Source of the DNA: Terfezia claveryi
Lineage: Eukaryota; Ascomycota; Pezizomycetes; Pezizales; Pezizaceae
Direction: 5' to 3'
Length of the DNA: 64,000 nt
Assembly (NCBI GenBank): GCA_015179025.1
Contig: WHUX01000075.1
Location: forward strand, 62,001 to 126,000
Below are positions 10,992-21,614 of this stretch, in pieces; the first letter of the stretch is position 1; each line of letters opens with the position of its first letter. The translations under genes and the position numbers were made by a program. The notes beneath the pieces were generated by a model. The model saw nothing but the letters and a program-made list of their open reading frames with translations. It was not told where the DNA came from and ran no database searches.

Positions 10992-11787
10992 TGTTACGAA
11001 TCTCACATGAGGGTGGTCTACGCAGAGGCGGAAAACCGAAGCCGACAGCCGCTGAGGCCAACGACGTGGATTGATCACCCACAGCAGGCCTAGCAATGGG
11101 CCCTCTAGCTCATACCTATGAGTTGAGTAGAGAGACTGGCCGGGACAAGGAAGTGTGTGCACCGTTCTAGCGAGGACCAAGAGGGTTGGGGCTAGGTCGT
11201 ATTGGCTTATGGGATAACTGCTTCTTACGGAGGAGGATCGGTTCAAGGCATATGTTTGATTTCCAATCATTGATTTCCAATCATTGATTTCCAATCATTG
11301 ATTTCCAATCATTGATTTCCAAGACTGCTTATATCTCCGTTATTGATTTCCAAGCTGCTCCGTCATTGATTTCCAAGCTGCTCCGTCATTGATTTGCAAT
11401 CATGTCTCCGAGGCTTAGGAAGCCCATGCCACAGGCATGTGGAGGGGGGGCTAGGACGACCCCCGAGATGTCTATATAAGGGGCCTCTGCTACCTAGATA
11501 GAAAGGGCAGAACCCAAGCACTGTCTTGTATAATTCTTCGAAAGCACTATATCTCTATACTTCCTTGCACACTTCTTCGAGAACCCGTTCATCACCCTCG
11601 CGCACCCGCCCCTGTTGTGCTCGCCACTTGCTAAGCTAAAAGACCCTTTCGCCTTTTAACTTTGCCACCTGCTAGCCAAAGGCCCTTTGCCACGAGCAGG
11701 CCACGCGACCTACCACTAAGGCCACTAGGAGCTCGCTAAGCTCTCCAATTCGTAGTAGGCCCGGACTCAACATCCGCCCCTCTAACA
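10992..11787 (+). repeat. 3' LTR of the gypsy element (796 bp)
   Basis: It matches 5011-5764 except for two substitutions near its end and 42 extra bases made of three more copies of a 14-bp ATTGATTTCCAATC unit around 11265-11320. TA...ACA ends and the CAGAC duplication follow directly. Confidence 0.95.
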
Positions 11788-11792
11788 CAGAC

Positions 11793-12169
11793 ACAATGGT
11801 ACGAGATCACAATACGGCCGGCTTACAGAACCCCTTACCTATACCATGACTAGGGCAGTTACATGTCATTCGATTATTTGAAGGACACATTGAGGATTGG
11901 TCAGTACGTGAAAAATTCCATTTCAAAGTGACAGCTAAGGATACCGCTCTAGCCATATTTAAGGACAAAGAAAATACATGTGACTGGCGATTTCGAGCAG
12001 AGAAACAGGTTGATAACAGCATCAAAATCAGTGTATTAAATCCTCTAAACTCGTTCAACTGCTTGCTACCTATCAGTATTAGCTCCAGCGACATTTTCCA
12101 CAATACATATATACTTACGCACATGTCAGACTCCCCATAACAAGTAAGTTCTATTTGTCTCTTTATTTC
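11793..12169. other. Interior of the split DNA element
   Basis: Sequence between the gypsy insertion and the right inverted arm. Short open frames (for example 11928-12140) show no recognisable motif. Confidence 0.35.
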
Positions 12170-12313
12170 ATGTTAAATCACTTGCGCTCTATCCCTTTGT
12201 TCCTTGTTTAATTAAGTAACTTGCTATAAAGTAACTGTAATATTGGATATACTTCTATTTGATACTTACTCCGTGTGGTATTCGAGTGTCGCTATGGTAT
12301 TGTAGAACCGTTG
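12170..12313 (-). mobile_element. Right inverted arm of the split DNA transposon
   Basis: Mirror partner of 4791-4917, with blocks such as ATTGGATATACTTCTATTTG and AGAACCGTTG. The arm ends close to the next repeat (12400), suggesting stacked insertions. Confidence 0.65.
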
Positions 12314-12399
12314 TAATTGAAAACCTTTGACCATAATTCCGTAACGCCTAGGCCGTTGCAGAATCCAGGCCGTTCCGGTATAGCCCAGGCCATTGCAAC

Positions 12400-13430
12400 G
12401 GCCCAGAACATGGGCAGCACATGCCTCCCGCGGGCGGCATACCCTCTGTGCCGGTGACGGGCAATTAATATAATTCCTCAATTTGGTAAATGTGAATCGA
12501 ACAAAATATTCTGCTACACTCAAAAAACACCCTATGAAGTCATTTTTGACCACCCCATCCACATTACATACCCTTTTTCTTGATTAGTGGGAGATGGCAG
12601 ACATTGAACAAGGGGAATTCGGGAAAATTACCTCAAGCCCTTCAAATGATGAAGTACATGCTTGTGTAGTTACAACTCATCACCTTCATCTCTCAGAGGA
12701 TGATGAATGGAATGGAGACGAGGATACTACTGAGTTTATTGCTACTGTAAAAATCTGCAACATTTCCTTGCAATAGGTATTCGAAAATTAGTTTCTTATC
12801 TACGGGGTTCTTATTCATGGGGGTTCTAATAGACGGGGCCTTATGGTTCGGGCTATATAGACCATCTTGTGCTGAATATCGATGCGCTAAGTGGAATTCG
12901 GTGAAGTTTGGAGCAATCATAATTATAATATCTTTTGTCTACATCTTGTTGCACGATTTCTTTTTACTCTAGAAAATTCACAGCTATTTCTTAGTTATAG
13001 GATCCAAGTAAGGTGCAAAACGGTACTTTCTTAATCACAGGTACTTATTTATATGCAGATTGCTAGGTACTTCAATTCCTCGATTTTAAACCAAAACGAA
13101 GCAGGTTCTACCTAGAAGTATACAACCAACAGGTAGATGCTGTTTTACAGAGTTATGGGAGATCAAATGGCACGATGCTACAACAAAAATTATATTTTTG
13201 CAGTTGTGATATGGCCAAACCTGATAATAAAGGGCTATATGCGAAGCTATTACAAAAACTTAGCCTGAATCTATTGCAGTCGCTGGGATAGCTCCAGCTA
13301 TGTATACCGTTATCAATTCTTTTTCTTTTTGGGTAAATCAGTACTCGTAAACCTTTATCAATACAAGTGCATTATACACCAAATTGAATAATCATTTAAA
13401 TTGCCCGTGAGCGGCCCAGAACATATACAG
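12400..13430 (+). mobile_element. Unclassified TIR element, copy 1
   Basis: The interior is strongly similar to 21640-22800 in the same orientation: GCGGGCGGCATACCC, CGGGCAATTAATATAATTCC, CAAAAAACACCCTA, a shared ATTGAACAAGGG segment, CTACAACAAA and TTGCAGTCGCTGGG. It lacks part of the right-hand GC-rich inverted repeat (about 13405) and about 250 bp present in copy 2. Both copies hold the same decayed reading frame (near 12594 and 21804), but I cannot assign it to a transposase family. Confidence 0.6.
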
Positions 13431-16400
13431 TACCTACCGGATCTGCCTCACTCGACTCTGAAGCAATGGAAGTAATTCAATGCTATCGAACACATACACC
13501 GAATATATACAATTCTCTGTTACTCTTGCTCTTGGTTTATTATAAAGTCTTCTTTATTGAACCTATCTGATTCACACTGCCTCATAATCCTTCAATACCC
13601 CATTTATTACTATAAGTGGGGAGCCTGGTGTGTAGCCGAAAAAGAAGCCCATACAATTTGGCTAGTGCCTTTACCACTTCGTTTCCCGTGTATCTTATCA
13701 ATTTCCAGGAATAATTCACCAGAGTCTTGATTCACAGAGCATACTTCACTATGGTATCAAGTAGTCATTGTATGCGATCAAAAGTAATGCGTTTGCCACC
13801 GATGATCTTTGCCACATCACAATTACATACCACGGCCACGGCATAAACGTTGTTTGAGGAGGGGCTTCCGAAAATACAGAATTTGTAAAGAAATAGGAAA
13901 TTTCATACTTTGCAGGCTGTAGCTATTGCTGATGATGGGGTACTGTTGGTTAATGTATTTTTACACGTCAATAAAGCTATAGGATCTGGAAGATACTAGT
14001 ACCAATTTACTAGAAGGCTTGAATTGCAGTTTTATCCCTATCCTCAGTATGGCAAGTAACTTTCCACATATGCCAGCATGCATTGCTAAACCGTAGTCAA
14101 CGATACATACGAAAGTGAGTTTCCTATAACGAAGGTAAGGCTTTATTCCCTTTCTAGGGTAACTTTGGGCATTTGAGTCTGAAATATTGCCATTATATTG
14201 GGTGACCAGACAAGGTCAATCCCCTTTTGGGCCGGCACAGTTAGACCAATTGTGTTTGTACTAATAGGTATTGATTCAAATATATAGCTATTATATATAT
14301 GGATAGCATTCTGCCACACCTTCATTGTGAACCAGGTCACGCGACGGCATGTAGCCCTATCAGGAGTCATGCTAACCAAACTACTCTCACTGGTTGATTG
14401 TGCTATCCTTCTACGTGTGCAACTTTGCGTACTTACGCCTCTGCCAGTCGCAGTAGCTAATTGAACGTCTCCAACCTAAATGCGATATCTGTGGACAAAT
14501 TAATACCTAGTTATGGTACTCTCTACTCTCTAGGAGTGCCTGTGCACCGTGGCTACGGTAGTGAGCAACTTGAGTAATTACAGCTGGATTCAGTTCGTTT
14601 CAGATTGTTCCATTTTAATCCTACCGCTCACACAAGTTCAGATTTGCACCCTTACAATAGTCGAAGTCCTGCATGCTAGCTGCAAGGTTTAAATTTAAAT
14701 TTCTCTGGTCCGCTATAGCGTCACATCATTTAAGGGAACCAAGCTGTAGAGCTCTAGAAGTGGTAGCGCTTTGAATGATGTCATCTTACCTTGTATAATG
14801 CCGCAGTGAAATGTCTGGCGCCCCAGTCAACCAAGATTACTCGCGGTCGCTCCCAATTACAAGTGACCAAGCTACTTACCATTGACCTTACTATTATTCA
14901 CACTTGGTATATGCCTGTAATGCTATACTTTTTGTAACATTTCTGTACTACAGTACAATATTTCACAGTCCTGGAACATATGTCAACAAGTTGGGAAAGT
15001 TAGTTACCCTCAACTCGGCGACCAACAGCTCTAGAGCAAATGTAGCAATATGCGTATACCCCCCACTTTACCACAGTGTTCGTGTATCCAGGAACGTAAT
15101 CGAGGTTAACCATCTGACTTCACTGCCGTTGGGCATAACCATGGTAACGCTAGGTGTCCCTCAATTGCGGCGATAATGTCTCGGGACCATGGAATTTGAA
15201 CGCATTTATGAATCGCCCGCTAATTGAAGGTGTACAAAATTTAAAATGGGCAAACGAATATCAATTGCCGAGATGAGAATCTGCTCACAGCTTAATCTCG
15301 TATCTTCTGTCTAGCAATCTAGATCTCCTATACCTACTGCTAGCCTACACAATAGCCTATGATTGCACTGAGCCCACCTACCCTGTAAGCGTCTGGCATG
15401 TGACACTACAAATGTCGTGCAAGAGCTTAAGCCCGGCTTGTTTTCAAAATTAAATCTGTGTTCCGTTTTACGAGCTCTATTCCAGAACCCCCGGATATTC
15501 TCCTGAATACCTAGTAGCCTTCTCCCCACAAAACCAACCCGCAGGTAGAACTATAGTTTGCCAGAGCTTTACAATCAATATACAGGGCTAGCATTGACCT
15601 GGGTGAGTGGGCATGATTCGTGCAACCAAGTTACTGACTGACATTCCCCAACTAAGACTTAAATTTTTGAAGATCTTCTATATACTTTGAATGAGATTAC
15701 ACGAGGGCAGCAGGAGTTGGAGGGGTGGGACTGGTACATCACAGTATCATCACTGTATCACATGTAAATCCAGAACTAGAAAATGGGCGCATGGGCAACA
15801 ACTATTCTTTGCACATGTCTAGATCTAATCTGGTTTATGTTTAACAGTAGCAATCATAGCTGACCACGGATTCCTGGTCCTGATTATCCGCTGGCGAGGT
15901 GTTTGAGGGCGCAAGACATCGCCTTTTTTTTTTTTTTTTTTAAATACTCAGTACTCCTATGCAGCCCCGTAGGGGGGCTATGAGGAGCCACGCGGAAGCC
16001 CGGTGGATTCAAGGGTAAGGCAAGTTAATCTGCCAGACCCGCGCAAACTAAATACAATGAAAAGGAACAAAAGAGACGCTGCCCCGTGCTGTCACTAACG
16101 GACTTAGCCGATGACTCGAGAGCCTGACTGAGCTCGCCTCCTGAACCAACTGTAAAACTATGACTGTAAATAACTCGAATAAGAACTGTAGACAAAGGGG
16201 ACTCGTAATAAGACATCGCCTATGCACGTCCTGGGCTCGCGAAAATTTCAATGTATCCATCTCGAGCCCGAATGAATGACCCAAAAGCTTAGTCCTCCAC
16301 CTCTTCTTGCCCCTCTGTTCAATTTAGGTTCAAATTGCCTGCTGTGCGCGCACGCACAGTATCACCCATTACCTCGTTAACTCCACGTACACTGGCAGTC

Positions 16401-16506
16401 CTTCCGCTAATATGTTACGAGGCAAGTCAGAGCGCCATTGTTGCCCATGCGCAGTTAAAGGGTAAGTGGAGGCACCGACCTGGAACACAAGTAAACAAAA
16501 GGGAGC
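13431..16506. other. Long gene-poor stretch upstream of the first Ser-rich gene
   Basis: AT-rich sequence with scattered short frames (14904-15176, 15311-15529, 16025-16284), none with a motif I recognise. A 19-nt T-run lies at about 15925. No supported gene. Confidence 0.4.
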
Positions 16507-16513
16507 TATAAAA
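16507..16513 (+). promoter_or_regulatory. TATA box of the Ser-rich gene at 16631
   Basis: TATAAAA lies 118 nt before the start codon, a usual spacing for a filamentous-fungus TATA promoter. Confidence 0.4.
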
Positions 16514-16630
16514 CAAGGCTGGATCTCCTCATTTACTATACCCCGGACTCGATCCAGATCCAACCACTACCCAGTCGAGCTATAACTATCAGCGCAAAGT
16601 TGTGATACGTCTCTAAATACGACTGTTATC

Positions 16631-17965
16631 ATGGATCCAAACGCAGGACCAGATGGGTCTAGACACCATTCATCTTCTGGGTCATCCTCCTCTCACAGAC
16701 AGAGCTCCTCACACTCAAGCTCCCACTCAGGCTCCAAACACAAGTCGAGAGAGGAGCGTCCTTTGGGGTCTGAAAACTCATATGACAGCAGTGGAAGACT
16801 AACAAACATGTCACATGCCACAAGTGCGGCGTCAGATAGGCACAAACACTCAACCGGTCCTCCAGGTTCTGGACAAGGCCAATACGAGTGGATCATGGCA
16901 CAGCAAGGAATGAGCAGGGAGAACTATAGCCCCATCGAGTCGCTCCGAAGTGGATATGGGTCCTCATCCCTGTCACATCATTCTTCCGTTATAGAGGGTT
17001 CCCGATCCGGATCTCACTCTAGATCTGGAAGTGTGACTGCCCCTTATTCCCCTTCCAGTGCACCAAGTGGAGCAGATGGGTCTAGACACCATTCATCTTC
17101 TGGGTCATCCTCCTCTCACAAACAGAGCTCCTCACACTCAAGCTCCCACCCAGGCTCCAAACACAAGTCGAGAGAGGAGCGTCCTTTGGGGTCTGAAAAC
17201 TCATATGACAGCAGTGGAAGACTAACAAACATGTCACATGCCACAAGTGCGGCGTCAGATAGGCACAAACACTCAACCGGTCCTCCAGGTTCTGGCGAAG
17301 GCCAATACGAGTGGATCAAGGCACAGCAAGAAATGAGCAGGGAAAACTATAGCCCCATCGAGTCGCTCCGAAGTGGATATGGGTCCTCGAACCTGTCATA
17401 TCATTCTTCCGTAGAGGACTCCCGATCCGGATCTCACTCTAGATCTGGAAGTGTGACTGCCCCTTATTCCCCTTCCAGTGAACCATCACCAAGTGGATCG
17501 TACCACAGTGGATCAAACCGCAGTGGATCAAATAAGAGTACTCCGGGGTCGCATGGGAATGGGCCACATCACAACAGTAGATCTCATCATGATAGCTCTG
17601 GATCCCCGCATAGCGAGGTTTACCATAGCGACTCTCGCAAGAGTAGTCGCCACAATAGTTCACACCATGATGGTACCAGCTCGCCTTTGACGCATGAGCC
17701 TTCAGGGTCGGGCTCTGGAGGCACTCACGATCCCCGTGAGAGAGAACAAAGAGACAAATCAAGACGAAACAAGTACCCACAAACGATTGGAAATAACCCC
17801 AACCAGAGTCCAGTGAGCCCGTTTATAACTAGATTGTCGCACAAGATTTGTTACTCAATGGGGAAGCCAAGACCAACGGAAGAGGAGAAACATCGTAAGA
17901 GGAGAAACATCGTAAGAAGTGACCTTACCAGGCCCTCGCTGCTAACGCACTCCACTCATGACTGA
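16631..17965 (+). CDS. Ser/His-rich disordered protein A with internal tandem duplication
   Basis: 444 residues without introns. There is no signal peptide, membrane segment or known domain; the protein is rich in Ser, His, Gly and Arg and should be disordered. Residues about 7-147 are repeated almost exactly at about 148-287, from a 423-bp DNA duplication. The C-terminal block VSPFITRLSHKICYSMGKP resembles VSPLTAKLVFAVAQSMGGP at the end of the neighbour at 20107, so the two look like distant paralogues. The last residues are changed by a 17-bp tandem duplication (17881-17914) that shifts frame just before an earlier stop. A TATA box stands upstream. The function is unknown; it could be a lineage-specific regulatory or scaffold protein. 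Confidence 0.7.
   Translation: MDPNAGPDGSRHHSSSGSSSSHRQSSSHSSSHSGSKHKSREERPLGSENSYDSSGRLTNMSHATSAASDRHKHSTGPPGSGQGQYEWIMAQQGMSRENYSPIESLRSGYGSSSLSHHSSVIEGSRSGSHSRSGSVTAPYSPSSAPSGADGSRHHSSSGSSSSHKQSSSHSSSHPGSKHKSREERPLGSENSYDSSGRLTNMSHATSAASDRHKHSTGPPGSGEGQYEWIKAQQEMSRENYSPIESLRSGYGSSNLSYHSSVEDSRSGSHSRSGSVTAPYSPSSEPSPSGSYHSGSNRSGSNKSTPGSHGNGPHHNSRSHHDSSGSPHSEVYHSDSRKSSRHNSSHHDGTSSPLTHEPSGSGSGGTHDPREREQRDKSRRNKYPQTIGNNPNQSPVSPFITRLSHKICYSMGKPRPTEEEKHRKRRNIVRSDLTRPSLLTHSTHD
16651..17490 (+). repeat. 423-bp coding tandem duplication
   Basis: 16651-17073 repeats as 17074 to about 17490 with few substitutions and one 3-nt deletion (VIEGS becomes VEDS). Near-identity points to a recent event, and the reading frame is kept. 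Confidence 0.95.
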
Positions 17966-18066
17966 CGCGCACGTGCGGGCAATTCAAGTGCATGATTATC
18001 AAGTGTGTGTGACCGATCGTAGTGCCTTCGGCGGTAGTATAAGCTCAGGATACAGAAGCTAAGAGT

Positions 18067-18100
18067 GGGGGGGGTCTTGGGGGTCTTGGGGGTCTTGGGG
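18067..18100 (+). repeat. G-quadruplex-type repeat downstream of Ser-rich gene A
   Basis: Four G-runs of 8, 5, 5 and 4 bases are separated each time by TCTT, about 100 nt after the stop codon, on the coding strand. The pattern satisfies the usual intramolecular G4 rule, so the transcript's 3' UTR could fold there. Confidence 0.8.
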
Positions 18101-20106
18101 AGAATGTTTTTTTACATGATTGAATTTTCAGACAGTTTCTTTGGCCATGGGGTCGGAAGGACTGGAAAGTGGTTATTTCATGAAGCACATAGTGTAGGTG
18201 ACACATTTGCGGATGGGTAGGAGGCTGTTCCCGCACCACATGTTATGACTGGTCTCTATCCTTTATACAATATTCAGGGTATAAAATCAAAAGAGAAGCG
18301 GCAAAATCTACGCCCAGAGGGCTCTGTATCCTATAATTTGGCTCCTAAAGCTTGGCGAAGGAACCCAGATCATATCAGTATATCCTGTATGCTTGCGACT
18401 CCTCTGTAAGTACTGGTGAGAACCGAGCGTTGCCACGATGGCCACACAAGGGCAACCTAGTTCAAACTTCACGGGCCTCCCACCTTTGTTTTTATTTATT
18501 ATACGTATTCAAGCTATGTAACCTATGATGAGAGACCACATCTCCGAAACAAGTCCGCCCCAGGACCGGGCCCTGGAATCCAACCTCACGGCCTGGCCCA
18601 ATAAACAAATTTACCTTTCAATAGTGGCCTGCCACGACAGACAAGGCATCTAGTGGTACTATAACGTTACTGAACATTGTATATCAAGTGCTGTAATCAT
18701 AACCGATAGTAGGCACTATATAACCCAGAGCGTGGCCCCACCACCGACTCGAGTACAAAACCGTAAAATCTTGCGGAGAAGACTGCAGTCTTATTTACGG
18801 ACGGGCGGTTTTTGCCAAACGCTCTCTCCGCGTCTTATTCATGACTACTTTCTTAATCATCCTTACGTTCTTAATCATAGGTACTTTCTCATGCATGGTG
18901 TACCCGAATGTTTTAGTTGCAAAGTTGTAAATACAAGCACCTCCGACATATAGCCCACACATAACTCAGATACAACTGTTCTAGCCATGCTTTCAAACAA
19001 TCCCTTCACCTAATTGAATATGAGATAGAACTTGGAAAGCCTCAGGTTCTGTATCAGATTCAGTGCCGTCGGAATCATCAGAGCCGGTGCAGAAGTAATG
19101 AGTAATTTCCAAAAAAAATGAAAAAGAGAGATCAGAGTCGGTGCGTACAAACGTGCATAGGTAAAGGCGATGTTGAAGTTTGACCAGCAACTACGGTTTT
19201 CATGGCTAATGCGTGCTAGAATATTCTACATTCCACAACACCTTTCTTATTCGCGTTTCATACCCATAGCAAATCTGTCCCGACCTTACACAGCGTCTTA
19301 TTGGAAAGTACTTTCTTATACATTATTACTTTCTTGTCCGCGAGATTTTACGGTACCTGCCTATAAAATTTGCCACATTCCAGAACTCAATTCACATACA
19401 CAATTGTAATACTTGCCCAAGGCGCGCGTACACCATATGTCTCCAACTATTGGTATACCACCTCTGTATACTCTAGGTAACTGTCTACACAAGATCTAAG
19501 TATAATGAGACTTGCTTCTGGGGTCGGAAGCACGCGTTTTGTCATCATGGAATACTTACTCTGAATTACGTAACCTTCCCCTGTGGTTTCGCAAAATTGG
19601 GGACTCTAGATCATCCCAAATTCTAGGCCACATTCTCTGTGAATGGAACCCCAACTATACGACTCTACCTAGTGAAGCCACAGGAACGTTTGCCTCCATG
19701 ATTTCCCTCACTACTCAGAGGCAATCAGGAAATCACGGAGGGATTCTTCTATCTGTAGCTACATTGACCTATCAAGTTCAGGGGAAATTGACCCAAGCAT
19801 AATCCCTGGCTCACAGCTCACATGGTCTGCTCATGCACTGGCCGGCTGTATAGTTGACTCTGCACAAAGAAACTCCACCCAATCTGAATGTAAACCCCAG
19901 GCTGGCAAAAGGTATCAGGCAAGGGCCATATGCATAGCTAGCCATACCAACTATTGGTTACCCCAACGTAATTCAAAGATGGCCAGAAATGGCATGCCCT
20001 CGTGGCTATGATATAAAAGTTTCCTACTCTTTCTTCCAATATACTTCATATAATCTAGATTACTCCAATCGCCTAGCCTAACATTTAAAATCACACCTCC
20101 ACAAAA
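18101..20106. other. Spacer between the two Ser-rich genes
   Basis: Short unrelated frames only (18732-18953, 19170-19409, 19512-19802). A TATAAAA-like site at about 19362 has no convincing gene after it. TATAAAAG at about 20012 probably belongs to the gene at 20107. Confidence 0.4.
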
Positions 20107-21072
20107 ATGAGTTCCAACGCAGAGCGTGACCCCCATTCAACGGTAAATTCCCCCTCAGCTTCAGAAGAGGTATCAGCCAATGAGGCACAGCAATCACCAA
20201 CAGCTTCTAGATCTAGCCCTGGAGCTTCGGGAATCACAGACCCATTGGACATGGTTGCCATTCAACTCAAACTTGCCTCCCTCGAAGGGAAGTCACCAGC
20301 AGCTTCCGTCAAGTCTAATACATCCGAGCACTCCAGAGTTAGTATATGTTCCCCAATATCCTCCGTGAAGGAGTCCAACTATTTAAGAGTCCAACCTGGA
20401 CCGTTGCAATTCTTGTTGGTGGAAAACTCTCCATCAGCGGCACACTCACTCGCTGGGTCAATCAAGGAAAGAAGCGGTTCATCACCAAGCATAGGGACAC
20501 GGCAACCGCAGACCATGACAGGATCCACCACAGAGTTATTTTCCATTAGCTCTGGTTCGACTGACTCAAGTGGCTCACCATCAAGGCGAGCGCCATCAAT
20601 TTCAGAGTCGTTACTCTCAAATTCCGGAACAATCGAATCATTTGGTGCACAAAGATCTCGCACTCCATCCGTTGCGGAATCCTTAAAGTCCAGTGCTGCA
20701 TCTATTAAGGAACTGTTCTCAGGCACATCTGGGTCCACCAGGGAATCTCCTAGATCAAACCATGCCGGTGCTCGACGCGTTTCTTCCATTTCGAGCGCAG
20801 ATGCGTTCCGACAAGACTGCACTACTAGGGCTGAAAAGGTCAAGGAAGCTTTGTCAAGAATGCCGTCAACCAATACTCCAGGTAAGCCCAAACACCGATC
20901 GGATTCCGGCAACGCAGTGACCTCCCCAGGGAAGAAGAAAGCTAGGAAAATACCAGATGTATCACCGCTCACTGCAAAGCTTGTGTTTGCGGTTGCTCAG
21001 TCTATGGGTGGCCCAGAGATGCCTGAAGGACTTATAGAGAAGCTCGAGGAGAGGAGATCCAGAAAGAAGTAG
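20107..21072 (+). CDS. Ser-rich disordered protein B
   Basis: 321 residues, one exon, start context AAAAATGAG, with a TATAAAAG box about 95 nt upstream. Most of the chain is a low-complexity Ser/Thr/Pro/Glu sequence with loose repeats of the type (S)xxESLxSSxxSIxE. A basic stretch (GKKKARK) comes before the C-terminal block VSPLTAKLVFAVAQSMGGP and a charged tail ending RRSRKK. The same block ends protein A at 16631. The basic patch could be a nuclear signal. There is no signal peptide, known domain or membrane segment, and the function is unknown. Confidence 0.65.
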   Translation: MSSNAERDPHSTVNSPSASEEVSANEAQQSPTASRSSPGASGITDPLDMVAIQLKLASLEGKSPAASVKSNTSEHSRVSICSPISSVKESNYLRVQPGPLQFLLVENSPSAAHSLAGSIKERSGSSPSIGTRQPQTMTGSTTELFSISSGSTDSSGSPSRRAPSISESLLSNSGTIESFGAQRSRTPSVAESLKSSAASIKELFSGTSGSTRESPRSNHAGARRVSSISSADAFRQDCTTRAEKVKEALSRMPSTNTPGKPKHRSDSGNAVTSPGKKKARKIPDVSPLTAKLVFAVAQSMGGPEMPEGLIEKLEERRSRKK

Positions 21073-21614
21073 ATCAGGAACGATAGATGGTAGTGGGGCC
21101 TCGCTGTTATTTGAGTTTCACCTGGAGGCCGGTTTTAACTGGTTTATGAGCACTTTATTTTATCTTTGGCTTACATAGGGAAAGAGAAGGAATATTACAA
21201 TTCTGAAGAGTGCAAGTGATCAGTACATGGATTCTCTCAAACCACGAGTAGACAACTACATACCTAGGAAATGTTGTGGTAAGTTCCAATAACATGTACA
21301 AGTTAGTAAGGCCTACTACAAACCTGTGAATCCAAATTTAAATATATTGGGTAGAATAATTCAGGAAGTATCATACGTCTCCTGACCTACAAGGGCAAAG
21401 CATCGGATGTTTACTGGAACCAATCGCAGATCAAAATAAGGCCCCTTTCTTTTGACATGACGCAAAGCATGGGATAATCCTGGCACCCAAAGCGTTATGT
21501 CCACGAGTTGATCAGTATAACGGAGCTAAGTCCGAGAGTAAGAATCTCTAATTTTTGTGGATAATACCTCGGTAGTTTCGGAATAACAGAGTCTAGGTTA
21601 ACATACTCAAAATA
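21073..21614. other. Region downstream of Ser-rich gene B
   Basis: 3' UTR and AT-rich spacer before the next TIR element. No gene seen. Confidence 0.4.

Larger units (their letters stand above)
5011..11787 (+). mobile_element. Ty3/gypsy chromodomain LTR retrotransposon (chromovirus), nearly full length
   Basis: Order: 5' LTR, primer site, gag, pol (protease, reverse transcriptase, RNase H, integrase, chromodomain), tandem repeats, purine tract, 3' LTR. LTRs start TGTTA and end TAACA. The target duplication CAGAC is exact (5006-5010 and 11788-11792). The LTRs differ by two C/T substitutions and by three extra 14-bp units in the 3' copy, so insertion was recent. Even so, gag-pol carries several stop codons, so this copy cannot make its proteins as read. 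The chromodomain and the probable self-priming site fit the Tf1/sushi-like chromovirus branch; that placement is inference. Confidence 0.93.

Noticed and set aside
18732..19409. Possible third Ser-rich paralogue between genes A and B (TATA-like sites, shared TACTTTCTT motifs)
   Set aside because: No frame carries the VSP...SMG block or Ser-rich composition; the shared short motif also occurs in the TIR elements.
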